The notes beneath the pieces are model-generated. The model did no database searches. It worked only from the letters and a program-made list of their open reading frames with translations, and was not told where the DNA came from. From Betaproteobacteria bacterium (GTDB taxonomy: Bacteria; Pseudomonadota; Gammaproteobacteria; Burkholderiales; Usitatibacteraceae): a DNA stretch of 64,000 nt. The position numbers were made by a program, and so were the translations under genes. Positions 1 through 8,702 of the stretch are shown here, in pieces. The stretch is from positions 231,998-295,997 of the forward strand of contig JADJEZ010000006.1 in the NCBI GenBank assembly GCA_016708825.1. Reading direction: 5' to 3'. Within the stretch, counting starts at the first letter, position 1. Every line of letters begins with the position of its first letter.

Positions 1-946
1 GCAGCATCGCGTAAAAAGGGGTGAAATACCACACCGGCGCGATGTGCTCGGGAGTCGTCAGGGGATCGGCGGGAATGAAGTTGTTGTACTCGAGGAAGTA
101 GCCCCCGACTTCCGGGGAGAAGAACACGACCGCCGAAAAGACGATGAGGAAGACGGCCACGCCAACCAGGTCCTTCACGGAGTAGTACGGGTGGAAGGGA
201 ATGCCATCAACCGGCGTTCCGGTCTTCGGGTCGAGGTTCTCGTAGATCTCGATGCCGTCGGGGTTGTTGGATCCCGTCTCGTGCAGGGCCATCAAGTGCG
301 CGGCCACGAGTCCCAGCAGCGCCAGAGGGATGGCGATCACGTGCATTGCGAAGAAGCGGTTGAGCGTGGCGTCCGAAATGTTGTAGTCGCCCCGGATCCA
401 GACCGACAGGTCCTCGCCGATGATCGGGATCGTGGCGAAGAGGTTGATGATCACCTGTGCGCCCCAGAACGACATCTGCCCCCAGGGGAGGAGATAGCCG
501 AAGAACGCCTCCGCCATGAGGCAGAGGTAGATGAGCACGCCGAAGATCCAGGTGAGCTCCCGCGGCTTTCGGTACGAGCCGTACATCAGCCCGCGCGCCA
601 TGTGCAGGTAGACGACGATGAAGAACGCGGAGGCGCCCGTGGAATGGATGTAGCGGATGATCCACCCGCCGGGAACGTCTCGCATGATGTACTCGACCGA
701 GGCGAACGCGTGCTCCGCGCTCGGCTTGTAGTTCATCGTGAGGAAAATCCCCGACACGATCTGGATCACGAGCACGAGCAGCGCGAGTGAGCCGAAGAAG
801 TACCAGACGTTGAAGTTCTTGGGCGCGTAGTACTCCGTCAGCTGGCTCTTCCAGAGCACCATGAGCGGAAACCGCTGGTCGAACCAGGTGAGGACGCCGT
901 TGAGGGGGCCGGCTCCGGTAACGGGAGGCTTGTTCATGACGGCCAT
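1..946 (-). CDS. petB: cytochrome b subunit of the bc1 complex (partial, C-terminus off the left edge)
   Basis: The minus strand is open from an ATG near 946 to the window edge, giving about 315 residues starting MAVMNKPP. It is the membrane cytochrome b of ubiquinol:cytochrome c oxidoreductase, which carries two b hemes and the Qo/Qi quinone sites. Visible family features are the early aromatic stretch WYFFGSLALL, the RDVPGGWIIRYIHSTGAS block with its heme-ligand histidine, GYLLPWGQMSFWGA, and the second histidine region RFFAMHVIAIPL. Several hydrophobic membrane spans are present. Family members are about 400 residues long, so roughly the last fifth is missing. It follows petA by a few bases in the usual petA-petB order; petC would lie beyond the edge. 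Confidence 0.95.
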   Translation of the reverse strand, partial: MAVMNKPPVTGAGPLNGVLTWFDQRFPLMVLWKSQLTEYYAPKNFNVWYFFGSLALLVLVIQIVSGIFLTMNYKPSAEHAFASVEYIMRDVPGGWIIRYIHSTGASAFFIVVYLHMARGLMYGSYRKPRELTWIFGVLIYLCLMAEAFFGYLLPWGQMSFWGAQVIINLFATIPIIGEDLSVWIRGDYNISDATLNRFFAMHVIAIPLALLGLVAAHLMALHETGSNNPDGIEIYENLDPKTGTPVDGIPFHPYYSVKDLVGVAVFLIVFSAVVFFSPEVGGYFLEYNNFIPADPLTTPEHIAPVWYFTPFYAML

Positions 947-949
947 GGC

Positions 950-1600
950 TTATCCCTTCTGATCCTCGCCCACCACGATCCTGGCGTCGCTCAGGTATCG
1001 GTGGGGCGGAATCTCGAGGTTGGTCGGGGCCGGTGCGCCCTTGAATACGCGGGCGGAGAGGTCGAACCGGGAGTTGTGGCACGGGCAGTAGTACCCTCCG
1101 GGCCAATCGGTGCCCATGTCCGAGGCGGCGCCGATCTCCTTCTTCAGCGTGGGAGTGCATCCCAGGTGCGTGCAGACGCCCACGGCGACGAACAGCTCCG
1201 GCTTGATCGACCGGGCAGCGCCCTTCACATAGTCGGGCTGTTTCGCGGAGGTCGACCTCGGGTCCGCCAGCATTCCGTCGTTTTTCTCCAGTTGCGCGAG
1301 CATTTCGGGCGTGCGCCTCAGGATCCACACAGGCTTGCCCCGCCATTCGACGGTGATCTGCTGCCCCGGCTCGATCTTGGCCACGTCGATTTCGACGGGG
1401 CCGCCGGCGGCCAGTGCGCGGGCGCTCGGAAACCAGCTACCCAGGAAAGGGACGGCAACTCCTCCCGCGGCGACTGCTCCCGCGGCGGAGGTGGCGACAA
1501 TGTGGAGGCGACGCTTCATCTCGTCGACTTGGTCCAGGACGATGGCGGTCATTGCGGGAGGGGGATGTGCGGTAGGGGAGGGTGGTGTGTCGCCCGCCAT
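950..1600 (-). CDS. petA: ubiquinol-cytochrome c reductase Rieske iron-sulfur subunit
   Basis: This 216-residue protein is the Rieske subunit, which passes electrons from ubiquinol to cytochrome c1 through a 2Fe-2S cluster. The cluster boxes are CTHLGC (about 143-148) and CPCHNS (about 172-177). A KRR-containing hydrophobic N-terminal segment (about 29-52) fits a Tat-dependent membrane anchor. I chose the ATG at 1600, giving MAGDTPPSPT; internal ATGs (for example near 1552 or just before the arginine pair) are possible, and a few residues of N-terminal extension would then be lost. The second box reads CPCHNS, whereas most family members have CPCHGS. The gene sits directly upstream of petB. 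Confidence 0.93.
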   Translation of the reverse strand: MAGDTPPSPTAHPPPAMTAIVLDQVDEMKRRLHIVATSAAGAVAAGGVAVPFLGSWFPSARALAAGGPVEIDVAKIEPGQQITVEWRGKPVWILRRTPEMLAQLEKNDGMLADPRSTSAKQPDYVKGAARSIKPELFVAVGVCTHLGCTPTLKKEIGAASDMGTDWPGGYYCPCHNSRFDLSARVFKGAPAPTNLEIPPHRYLSDARIVVGEDQKG

Positions 1601-1709
1601 TTTAGCCGATTCCCCGTAAGGACTTACAGCCCCGATCACCCGCGAGGGTTGACCCCCCTCCCCCCCTAAGATCCACCGGTCGCCCGCTCGGGTCATACTC
1701 GGAGAGAAG

Positions 1710-2132
1710 ATGAGTTTTGCTTCTGAATTCAAGCAGTTCGCGTTAAAGGGCAACGTCGTCGACTTGGCCGTTGGTGTGATCATCGGGGCCGCGTTCGGAA
1801 AGATCGTCGACTCTGTCGTGAACGACCTCGTGATGCCCGTGGTCGGGCGGGCAATGGGCAATGCCGATTTCTCGAACCTCTTCCTTGCGCTCAAGGACGT
1901 CCCGGCGGGCGTGCCGATGACGCTCGATGCCGTGAGGAAGGCGGGGGTACCCGTCCTCGCATGGGGCAACTTCGCGACCATCGCGCTCAATTTCGCCATC
2001 CTCGCTTTCATCATCTTCATCATGGTCAGGCAGATCAACCGGCTGAAGAGCGAGGCGCCGGCGGCGCCGCCTCCCGCCACGCCGGAGGACGTCCAGCTGC
2101 TTCGCGAGATCCGCGACAGCCTCAGGAAGTAG
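1710..2132 (+). CDS. mscL: large-conductance mechanosensitive channel
   Basis: This 140-residue inner-membrane channel opens under osmotic downshock. The N-terminal amphipathic helix and first membrane span follow the MscL pattern: FKQFALKGNVVDLAVGVIIG, then AFGKIVDS and VNDLVMP. The second span is NFAILAFIIFIMV (about 93-106), and a charged C-terminal helix ends the protein. The ribosome site GGAGAG lies just before the ATG. The gene is divergent from petA, and the 109 bases between them (1601-1709) must hold both promoters, although I see no strong hexamers there. The DegS-like protease follows 5 bases downstream. Confidence 0.96.
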   Translation: MSFASEFKQFALKGNVVDLAVGVIIGAAFGKIVDSVVNDLVMPVVGRAMGNADFSNLFLALKDVPAGVPMTLDAVRKAGVPVLAWGNFATIALNFAILAFIIFIMVRQINRLKSEAPAAPPPATPEDVQLLREIRDSLRK

Positions 2133-2137
2133 GCACC

Positions 2138-3298
2138 TTGGCGCGCCGGCTCTGGCTCGTCTTCGCGCAGGCCGTCACGGCCACGCTGGCTGCGATATTC
2201 GTCGTGAGCCTCGTGAAGCCCGACTGGTCGCCGTGGCGGGCGAGCCAGGTGGTGGAGATCCGCGAATCCTCTTCAGCGCCCGCGGCCAGTGCTGCCATTC
2301 CGGGCCGGCCGGTATCGTTCAGCGACGCGGCGCGCAAGGCCGTCGCCTCGGTCGTGAACATCTCCGCGACGAAGCAGGTCAGGCGCCGCAGCCCCTTGCT
2401 CGAGGACCCGCTCCTGCGCCGCTTTTTCGGGGAGCGGTTCAACATCCCGGAAACGCAACTCTCGCTCGGCTCGGGCGTCATCGTGAGCCGTGAAGGCTTC
2501 GTGCTCACGAACTCTCACGTCGTGGAAGGCGTGACGGAAATCCAGGTCACCCTGAACGACGGGCGAACGGTGCCGGGCAAGATCGCCGGATCGGACCCGG
2601 AAACGGATCTGGCGGTGATACGCATCTCCGCCACGGGGTTGACTCCCATCACCTTCGGTCAATCCGACCAGCTCCGCGTGGGCGATGTGGTGCTTGCGAT
2701 AGGCGACCCGTTCAGCGTGGGCCAGACGGTGACCATGGGCATCGTGAGCGCTCTCGGCCGCGACATCGGGCCATCGAACCCCTTCGGCAGCTTCATCCAG
2801 ACCGACGCCGCGATCAACCCCGGCAATTCCGGCGGCGCCCTGGTGGACACGAGCGGCAATCTCGTCGGCATCAATTCCCTCATCTACTCGAGGTCGGGTG
2901 GCTACCAGGGCATCGGATTCGCCATTCCGGTGGGACTGGCCAGGAAGATCATGGAGCAGATCATCGAGACGGGCTCCGTGACGCGCGGCTGGTTCGGCGT
3001 GGAGGTTGCCAATATCACGCCTGAGCTCGCGGAGTCCCTTGGGCTTCCCGGCACGCGCGGCGCGATCGTCGGCGGCATCGAGCGCGGCAGCCCGGCCGAC
3101 CGGGCAGGCATTCGCCTGGGAGACGTGATCGTGGCAGTAGACGACCGCGTGGTCACCGATCTCACTGCAACCCTCAATGCGATCGCCGACGTCCCGCCCG
3201 GAAAGACGGTCCTGGTGAAGCTGGTGCGCAAGGACCGGGAGGTGAACCTGTCCGTCACCGTCGGACGTCGCAAGCCCCGTCCGGCGGAAGGGGAGTAG
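2138..3298 (+). CDS. membrane-anchored trypsin-like serine protease with one PDZ domain (DegS/HtrA family)
   Basis: This is a 386-residue periplasmic protease of the HtrA family. One N-terminal membrane span (about 5-26) is followed by a trypsin fold with the catalytic triad His127 (TNSHVV), Asp157 (PETDLAV) and Ser231 (NPGNSGGA), then a single PDZ domain (about 285-375, with GSPADRAGIRLGD). A single PDZ plus an anchor points to DegS-like or DegQ-like quality-control proteases rather than DegP, which has two. The start is a TTG 5 bases after mscL; in this frame no ATG precedes the membrane span. It converges with tatC, with only 5 bases between the stop codons. Confidence 0.9.
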   Translation: MARRLWLVFAQAVTATLAAIFVVSLVKPDWSPWRASQVVEIRESSSAPAASAAIPGRPVSFSDAARKAVASVVNISATKQVRRRSPLLEDPLLRRFFGERFNIPETQLSLGSGVIVSREGFVLTNSHVVEGVTEIQVTLNDGRTVPGKIAGSDPETDLAVIRISATGLTPITFGQSDQLRVGDVVLAIGDPFSVGQTVTMGIVSALGRDIGPSNPFGSFIQTDAAINPGNSGGALVDTSGNLVGINSLIYSRSGGYQGIGFAIPVGLARKIMEQIIETGSVTRGWFGVEVANITPELAESLGLPGTRGAIVGGIERGSPADRAGIRLGDVIVAVDDRVVTDLTATLNAIADVPPGKTVLVKLVRKDREVNLSVTVGRRKPRPAEGE

Positions 3299-3303
3299 GC
3301 GCG

Positions 3304-4053
3304 CTACGGCGCGGCCCCGGCATCGACCGGGGGCTTGCGCTTCTCGACGAACCGCGCCACGAATATTCCCACCTCGTAGAGCAGGCACAGCGGAACGGCG
3401 AGCATGAGCTGGGATATTACGTCGGGGGGCGTCACGATCGCCGCCACCACGAACGCGCCGACGATCACGAACGACCGGATCTCGCGCAGCTTCTCGACGG
3501 AAATCATGCCCGTCATCACGAGAACCACCACCACGACGGGCACCTCGAAGGTCACGCCGAACGCGATGAACATCCCGAGGACGAAGTTGAAGTAGGCCTC
3601 GATGTCCGGGGCCACCGTGATCGACTTCGGTGCGAACTGCGCGATGAAACTGAAAACCGTCTGGAACACGACGAAGTAGCAGAACGCCATGCCGAGGAAA
3701 AAGAGAAGGGTGCTCGACACGATCAGCGGAATGACCAGCTTCTTCTCGTGGGCATAGAGCCCCGGCGCCACGAATGCCCAGGCCTGGTAGAGGACGTAGG
3801 GAAGCGCGATGAGGAACGACACCATCATCGCGATCTTCATGGGGATGAAGAACGGCGTGATGACGCCCGTGGCGATCATCTTCGAGCCCTGCGGAAGCGT
3901 GCGCATCATCGGCATCGCGAGCAGGTCGTAGAGTTCGGCGGCGAAGAAGAACGTCGGCACGAAGACGATGGCGAGCGCGAGCAGGGAGCGCACCAGCCGG
4001 TCCCGCAGCTCGAACAGGTGCGCGAGAAATGTCTCCTGGGGGGCTTCCGTCAT
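3304..4053 (-). CDS. tatC: Sec-independent protein translocase subunit TatC
   Basis: This 249-residue protein is the multi-spanning receptor of the Tat pathway, which exports folded proteins carrying twin-arginine signals. The N-terminal FLAHLFELRDRLVRS motif and about six hydrophobic spans match the family in content and length. It overlaps tatB by 4 bases and is the last gene of the tatABC cluster. Likely clients in this window include the Rieske protein and the FecR-domain protein at 54267-54962. Confidence 0.96.
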   Translation of the reverse strand: MTEAPQETFLAHLFELRDRLVRSLLALAIVFVPTFFFAAELYDLLAMPMMRTLPQGSKMIATGVITPFFIPMKIAMMVSFLIALPYVLYQAWAFVAPGLYAHEKKLVIPLIVSSTLLFFLGMAFCYFVVFQTVFSFIAQFAPKSITVAPDIEAYFNFVLGMFIAFGVTFEVPVVVVVLVMTGMISVEKLREIRSFVIVGAFVVAAIVTPPDVISQLMLAVPLCLLYEVGIFVARFVEKRKPPVDAGAAP

Positions 4054-4508
4054 GCCGTGCCCGACTTGGGCTGCGCAGCGGGCTCGTCGATGCCGAGTTC
4101 CAGCTGGGGTGACGGAGCCGGCGGCCCTGCTACTTCCGGCGCTCCGGGCGAACCGGGTGCGGGCTGGTCCTTGTCCGCGGCTGCGATCGACGGGGCATCA
4201 CCGCCGGAATGCAGTTGCCGGTCGATGTCATCCTGGACCTTGCGGATGTCGCTTTCCGTCTCCTGGACCTGCGTCTCGATGTCGCGCTGGAATTCGCGTG
4301 CCGCTCCCTCGAACTCCGTCTTCACCTTGGAGAGTTCCGAGAGCTCCATCTCGCGGTTGATGTCGGCCTTCACCTGGGTGGCGTAACGCTGCATCCGGCC
4401 GAAGAGGTGCCCCATGGTGCGGGCGACCTTCGGCAGGCGTTCGGGGCCGATGACGACGAGCGCCACCACCCCGATCAGCAGCAGCTCGGAGAACGCGATG
4501 TCGAACAT
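4050..4508 (-). CDS. tatB: Sec-independent protein translocase subunit TatB
   Basis: This 152-residue protein has the TatA/B fold: a short N-terminal membrane helix beginning MFDIAFSELLLIGVVALVV, a hinge at IGPERLP, then a long charged amphipathic helix and a proline/alanine-rich tail. The glutamate in the first helix (SELLLIG) and the GPERLP turn distinguish TatB from TatA. It overlaps tatC by 4 bases and follows tatA by 37 bases. Its role is substrate binding together with TatC. Confidence 0.94.
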   Translation of the reverse strand: MFDIAFSELLLIGVVALVVIGPERLPKVARTMGHLFGRMQRYATQVKADINREMELSELSKVKTEFEGAAREFQRDIETQVQETESDIRKVQDDIDRQLHSGGDAPSIAAADKDQPAPGSPGAPEVAGPPAPSPQLELGIDEPAAQPKSGTA

Positions 4509-4545
4509 GTTGGCGGCCGGCGCGGCTTGTCCGCTGCCCGCGCGA

Positions 4546-4764
4546 TCAGCTCTTTTGCTTGTCCTTGACTTCGCCCTCGAGCGTCGCGCCCGTTGCAGCG
4601 ATTTCCCCGGAAGGCTTCTTCTCTTCCTCGCCCTTCATGCCGTCCTTGAATCCCCGGACGGCGCCCCCCAGGTCGCTGCCGATGTTGCGCAGCTTCTTCG
4701 TGCCGAAGACGAGCAGCACGATCACGAGGACGACCAACCAGTGCCATATGCTGAATGAACCCAT
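4546..4764 (-). CDS. tatA: Sec-independent protein translocase subunit TatA
   Basis: This 72-residue protein is the pore-forming Tat component. The membrane helix IWHWLVVLVIVLLVFG is followed by the FGTKKLRNIGSDLG hinge and amphipathic helix that define TatA. The C-terminal tail is short and acidic/lysine-rich. It is the first tat gene and lies 21 bases downstream of the HIT-family gene in the same run. Confidence 0.95.
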   Translation of the reverse strand: MGSFSIWHWLVVLVIVLLVFGTKKLRNIGSDLGGAVRGFKDGMKGEEEKKPSGEIAATGATLEGEVKDKQKS

Positions 4765-4785
4765 GGAACGCTCCTTGCGGCGGCG

Positions 4786-5142
4786 CTATTCCGCCGCGAT
4801 CATGCGGGGAAGGCGATCAGGGCCGCCTACGATGTGGATATGCAAATGATACACGTCCTGTCGCCCGACCCTGCCCGTGTTCACGATGGTACGAAAGCCG
4901 TCGGTCGCTCCCTGCTCGCGCGCAAGGCGTCCGGCCATCGCGAGCATCCTGCCCAGCACCGGGGCGTGCTCGGGCCCGCAGTCGGCCAGCGAGTCTACGT
5001 GATCCTTGGGCACGACGAGGAGGTGGACCGGGGCGGCTGGCTGTATGTCGTGAAAGGCGTAGATCTCGTCGTCCTCGTAGACCTTTCGGGACGGTATCTC
5101 GCCTGCGGCGATCTTGCAGAAGATGCAGTCGTCCTTCCTCAT
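4786..5142 (-). CDS. HIT-family nucleotide-binding protein (HinT-like)
   Basis: This 118-residue protein has the histidine-triad motif HLHIHIVGG near its C-terminus and an N-terminal DCIFCKIAAGEIPS block typical of HinT/PKCI-type nucleoside phosphoramidases. Such enzymes hydrolyse AMP-lysine or AMP-amine conjugates. It overlaps hisE by 4 bases and is followed by tatA, an order common between the his and tat genes of betaproteobacteria. The cellular substrate cannot be read from the sequence. Confidence 0.92.
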   Translation of the reverse strand: MRKDDCIFCKIAAGEIPSRKVYEDDEIYAFHDIQPAAPVHLLVVPKDHVDSLADCGPEHAPVLGRMLAMAGRLAREQGATDGFRTIVNTGRVGRQDVYHLHIHIVGGPDRLPRMIAAE

Positions 5143-5459
5143 CGCGAATCCTTTCTGGATGCCTTCTCCTCGATGCCCGATCGCCCTTCGCGGCGCTCGA
5201 GCTCCGCGAGGACTTCCGCGACCGGAATGCCCTGCCGCACCAGCAGCACGAGGCAGTGAAACCAGAGGTCCGCCGTCTCGTGGACGATGCTCGCCCTTTC
5301 CCCGGACTTCGCGGCTATGACGGTTTCCGTCGCCTCCTCGCCGATCTTCTTGAGGATGGCATCGAGCCCCTTCGCATTGAGTTTTGCGACATACGAGGCA
5401 CCGGGATCCGCGCCCTGGCGCGCCGCGATCGCCGCTTCGAGACGCTCGAGAATCGTCAC
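5139..5459 (-). CDS. hisE: phosphoribosyl-ATP pyrophosphohydrolase
   Basis: This 106-residue enzyme carries out the second step of histidine synthesis, hydrolysing phosphoribosyl-ATP to phosphoribosyl-AMP. The MazG-like all-alpha fold shows in KIGEEATETVIAAK and HETADLWFHCLVLL, which carry the acidic metal ligands. I place the start at a GTG (5459); the open frame extends upstream over hisI, but homology begins here (TILERLEAAI). It starts one base after the hisI stop codon and overlaps the HIT gene by 4 bases. Confidence 0.93.
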   Translation of the reverse strand: MTILERLEAAIAARQGADPGASYVAKLNAKGLDAILKKIGEEATETVIAAKSGERASIVHETADLWFHCLVLLVRQGIPVAEVLAELERREGRSGIEEKASRKDSR

Positions 5460-5460
5460 G

Positions 5461-5859
5461 TCAGCTTCCCTCCCGATCGGTCCCGGTGCTGCCGGGCACG
5501 GGGTCGGTGCAGCGCCACCGGGGCGAACCACTCCCCGCATCCAGGAGATTGAAGAAGCAGCGCCTCCTGCCCGTGTGACAGGCGATCCCGCCCGCCTGCT
5601 CGACCCGCAGCAGCACCGAGTCAGCGTCACAGTCCAGGCGAATCTCGACGATCCGCTGCAGGTGCCCCGAGGTCTCGCCCTTGCGCCAGAGCTTCGCCCG
5701 GGACCGCGACCAGTACACGGCCTCGCCCGTGGCCACGGTCAGGGCCAGGGATTCCCGGCTCATCCAGGCGAGCATGAGGACCTCGCCCGACGCCGCGTCC
5801 TGCGCCACGGCGGGCACGAGGCCGTCGGCATTCCAGGCGATCGCGTCGAGATAGTCCAC
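5461..5859 (-). CDS. hisI: phosphoribosyl-AMP cyclohydrolase
   Basis: This 132-residue enzyme opens the adenine ring of phosphoribosyl-AMP, the third step of histidine synthesis. Family motifs are DAASGEVLMLAWMSRE, TGEAVYWSRSRAKLWRKGE, the metal-binding DCDADSVLLRV block and the cysteine-containing CHTGRRRCFF. The start is a GTG at 5859, a few bases after the hisF stop. In this organism hisI and hisE are separate genes rather than the enterobacterial HisIE fusion. Confidence 0.93.
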   Translation of the reverse strand: MDYLDAIAWNADGLVPAVAQDAASGEVLMLAWMSRESLALTVATGEAVYWSRSRAKLWRKGETSGHLQRIVEIRLDCDADSVLLRVEQAGGIACHTGRRRCFFNLLDAGSGSPRWRCTDPVPGSTGTDREGS

Positions 5860-5867
5860 GCCAGCGC

Positions 5868-6629
5868 CTAGAACCGCATTTCGATGCCGCGATCGGCCAT
5901 GAAGCGCTTGGCCTGCGCCACCGAGAATTCGCCGAAATGGAAGATGGAGGCGGCGAGCACGGCGTCGGCGCCGCCGATCTCCACTCCCTGGGCGAGGTGC
6001 TCTAGCGTCCCGACACCGCCGCTGGCGATGACCGGCACCGGGACCGCCCGCGACACCGCGCGCGTGAGTTCCAAGTCGAACCCCGCCTTCGTTCCGTCGC
6101 GGTCCATGCTCGTGAGAAGGATCTCGCCGGCACCCCGTTCGGCCATGCTCACTGCCCATTGCACGGCGTCCAGCCCCGTCGGCTTGCGCCCGCCGTGCGT
6201 GTAGACCTCCCATTTGCCCGGCCCCGAGGACTTCGCGTCCACGGCGACAACGATCGCCTGCGAGCCGAAGCGCCGCGCCGCCTCCGAGACGAGCGCCGGA
6301 TTGTCGACGGCGGCCGTGTTGATGCTCACCTTGTCCGCGCCGGCGTTGAGCAGCTTCCTCACGTCCTCCACCTTGCGCACTCCGCCGCCGACGGTGAGGG
6401 GGATGAAGACCTGCTCGGCCACGCGCTCGATGACCGGCACGATCGTGTCGCGGGCATCGCTCGACGCGGTGATGTCCAGGAACGTGATCTCGTCCGCGCC
6501 GGCCTCGTCGTACCCCCGGGCTACCTCGACCGGATCCCCGGCGTCCCTGAGGCTCACGAAATTGACTCCCTTCACCACGCGGCCGGCATGGACGTCGAGA
6601 CAGGGAATGATGCGTTTGGCGAGGCCCAT
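5868..6629 (-). CDS. hisF: imidazole glycerol phosphate synthase, cyclase subunit
   Basis: This 253-residue TIM-barrel enzyme uses ammonia from HisH to make imidazole glycerol phosphate and AICAR. It begins MGLAKRIIPCLDVHAGRVVKG, with the catalytic aspartate in CLDV and the second one in DRDGTKAG. The two half-barrel phosphate sites appear as VGGGVR and ASGGVG. The ATG at 6629 fits the family start; the frame is open a little farther upstream. It lies downstream of hisA. Confidence 0.96.
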   Translation of the reverse strand: MGLAKRIIPCLDVHAGRVVKGVNFVSLRDAGDPVEVARGYDEAGADEITFLDITASSDARDTIVPVIERVAEQVFIPLTVGGGVRKVEDVRKLLNAGADKVSINTAAVDNPALVSEAARRFGSQAIVVAVDAKSSGPGKWEVYTHGGRKPTGLDAVQWAVSMAERGAGEILLTSMDRDGTKAGFDLELTRAVSRAVPVPVIASGGVGTLEHLAQGVEIGGADAVLAASIFHFGEFSVAQAKRFMADRGIEMRF

Positions 6630-6675
6630 GGTCCGCTGGAGATCGATTGCCTGCGTGCCGGCGTCGAGTCGCCGG

Positions 6676-7413
6676 TCAGGCTTCTTCGTCCGCCAGCTTC
6701 TGGGCGGCGGCAAAATCGAGGCGCCCCTCGTAGATGGCCCGTCCGGTGATGGCGCCGATGACGCCCTCGCCCTCCACGGCGCGCAGGCGCTTCACGTCGT
6801 CGAGGTTCGAGATGCCCCCGCTCGCGATAACCGGAATCGTGAGCGCCTGGGCGAGCTTCACCGTGGCTTCCACGTTCACGCCCTTGAGCATGCCGTCCCG
6901 GCCGATATCGGTGTGGATGACCGCCTCGACCCCGTAGCCCTGGAAACGCCTGGCGAGATCGACGACATCGTGGCCGGTCAGCTTGGACCACCCATCCGTG
7001 GCCACCTTGCCGTCCTTCGCGTCGAGCCCGACCATGATGTGCCCGGGAAAGGCGTCGCACGCCTCGTGGAGGAAACCGGGGTTCTTCACCGCCGCCGTCC
7101 CGATGATCACGTACGAAACGCCGTCGTCCAGGTAGCGCTCGATCGTCTCCAGGTCGCGGATGCCTCCGCCCACCTGCACGGGGATGTCCGAGTCCACCGC
7201 GGCGATGATCGCCTTGATCGCCGACTCGTTCACCGGCTTTCCCGCGAAGGCGCCGTTCAGGTCGACCACGTGGAGTCGGCGCGCGCCGAGCCCGGCCCAA
7301 TGCGCGGCGGTCTTTCCGGGGTCGTCGGAAAACACGGTTGCGGTCGCCATGTCGCCCTGTTCCAGGCGTACGCAGCGGCCATCCTTGAGGTCGATCGCGG
7401 GAATGATCAGCAT
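6676..7413 (-). CDS. hisA: phosphoribosylformimino-5-aminoimidazole carboxamide ribotide isomerase
   Basis: This 245-residue TIM-barrel isomerase carries out the Amadori rearrangement of ProFAR to PRFAR. It starts MLIIPAIDLKDGRCVRL, with the first catalytic aspartate in AIDLKDG and the second in TDIGRDGML. The glycine-rich phosphate loops are VGGGIRD and ASGGISN. It lies between hisH and hisF in the usual proteobacterial order. Confidence 0.96.
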   Translation of the reverse strand: MLIIPAIDLKDGRCVRLEQGDMATATVFSDDPGKTAAHWAGLGARRLHVVDLNGAFAGKPVNESAIKAIIAAVDSDIPVQVGGGIRDLETIERYLDDGVSYVIIGTAAVKNPGFLHEACDAFPGHIMVGLDAKDGKVATDGWSKLTGHDVVDLARRFQGYGVEAVIHTDIGRDGMLKGVNVEATVKLAQALTIPVIASGGISNLDDVKRLRAVEGEGVIGAITGRAIYEGRLDFAAAQKLADEEA

Positions 7414-7435
7414 GGGAACAGTCGGGGCCGAATCC

Positions 7436-8072
7436 TCACGGATTCCACGAAGTGAAGTTCTCGAGAAGCGTCAGCCCCGCGGTGCTGCTTTTCTCGGGAT
7501 GGAATTGCGTTGCGAAGATGTTATCCCGCTCGATGGCCGAGGTAAAGGCATGCGGATATCGCGAGAAGGCCGCGGTGAGCGCAGGATCGCGGGGCGCGCA
7601 ATAGAAGCTGTGGACGAAATAGAAGCGGGCTCCGTCCGGGGATTCCCCGCCAGAGCGCGTGGGGCCGCGCCTGCCAGACCTCGTTCCAGCCCATGTGCGG
7701 GATCTTGAATCCCGCCTCCCGGGTCTGCTCGGCGCGGGCGAACGCGAGGGTCTCGCCCGGCAGGATGGCCAGGCCCGCCGTATCGCCTTCGTCGCTGCGC
7801 TCGAAGAGCATCTGCAAGCCGATGCAAAGACCGAGAAAAGGCCGGGTCATTGCCGCCTCCCGTACCGCTTCTCCAAGGCCGCTGTCGGCGAGGCATTTCA
7901 TGCAGTCGGGCATCGCGCCCTGCCCCGGGAAGACGACCCGATCGGCGACACGGATGGCGTCGGGGTCGGCAGTGATCGCTACCGACGCCTGCGGGGCGAC
8001 GTGCAGGATCGCCTTCTCCACCGACCGGAGATTGCCCATGCCGTAGTCGACGATCGCGATGCGCTGTGCCAT
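7436..8072 (-). CDS. hisH: imidazole glycerol phosphate synthase, glutaminase subunit (frameshifted)
   Basis: This class I glutamine amidotransferase feeds ammonia to HisF. The N-terminal part (from ATG 8072) reads AIVDYGMGNLRSVEKA and contains the nucleophile cysteine in GLCIGLQMLF. Near 7641-7650 the frame breaks after WRGIP; the correct continuation, FYFVHSFYCAPRDP and then the catalytic His-Glu pair in TQFHPEKS, lies in another frame and ends with a stop at 7436. Repairing one base restores a protein of about 212 residues. Both halves are well conserved and histidine synthesis depends on the gene, so I read the break as a sequence error. Confidence 0.9.
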
Positions 8073-8110
8073 GGAAGGACCGGAGCGTTGCCCCGGTCTC
8101 GAGCCGTTGC

Positions 8111-8698
8111 CTAAAGGGATCCCTTGGTCGAGGGGATGACGCCTGCCGCTCTGGGATCCGGCTCGACGGCCATGCGCAGGGCGCGGGCGAACGCCTTGAA
8201 GATCGTCTCGCACTGGTGGTGCGAGTTGTCCCCGCGCAGGTTGTCGACATGCACGGTCGCCAGCGCATGGTTCACGAACCCCTGGAAGAACTCGCGGGTC
8301 AGGTCCACGTCGAATTCCCCCACCCGGGCCCGGGTGAAGGCCACGTGGAACTCGAGCCCGGGGCGCCCCGAGAAATCGACCACCGCCCGGGAGAGCGCCT
8401 CGTCGAGCGGAACGTAGGCGTGCCCGTACCGGCGAATTCCCTTCTTGTCGGCGAGCGCCTTCGCGACCGCCATGCCGAGCGTGATGCCGATGTCCTCCAC
8501 GGTGTGGTGGGCGTCGATCTCGAGATCGCCCTTGGCCCTTACCGTGAGGTCCAGCGCCCCGTGCCGCGCGATCTGGTCGAGCATGTGGTCGAGGAACGCA
8601 ATCCCCGAGGCGAGGCTCGCCTGGCCCGTGCCGTCCAGATTCACGGCGACGAAGACCTGGGTTTCCTTGGTGTCTCGCTGGATTTCCGCGGTGCGCAT
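8111..8698 (-). CDS. hisB: imidazoleglycerol-phosphate dehydratase
   Basis: This 195-residue monofunctional enzyme dehydrates imidazole glycerol phosphate to imidazole acetol phosphate. The metal-binding histidine motifs are FLDHMLDQIARHG, DAHHTVEDIGI, and later FVNHALATVHVDN with NSHHQCE. No phosphatase domain is fused, unlike enterobacterial HisB. It follows hisC by 4 bases. Confidence 0.96.
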   Translation of the reverse strand: MRTAEIQRDTKETQVFVAVNLDGTGQASLASGIAFLDHMLDQIARHGALDLTVRAKGDLEIDAHHTVEDIGITLGMAVAKALADKKGIRRYGHAYVPLDEALSRAVVDFSGRPGLEFHVAFTRARVGEFDVDLTREFFQGFVNHALATVHVDNLRGDNSHHQCETIFKAFARALRMAVEPDPRAAGVIPSTKGSL

Positions 8699-8702
8699 GG
8701 GT

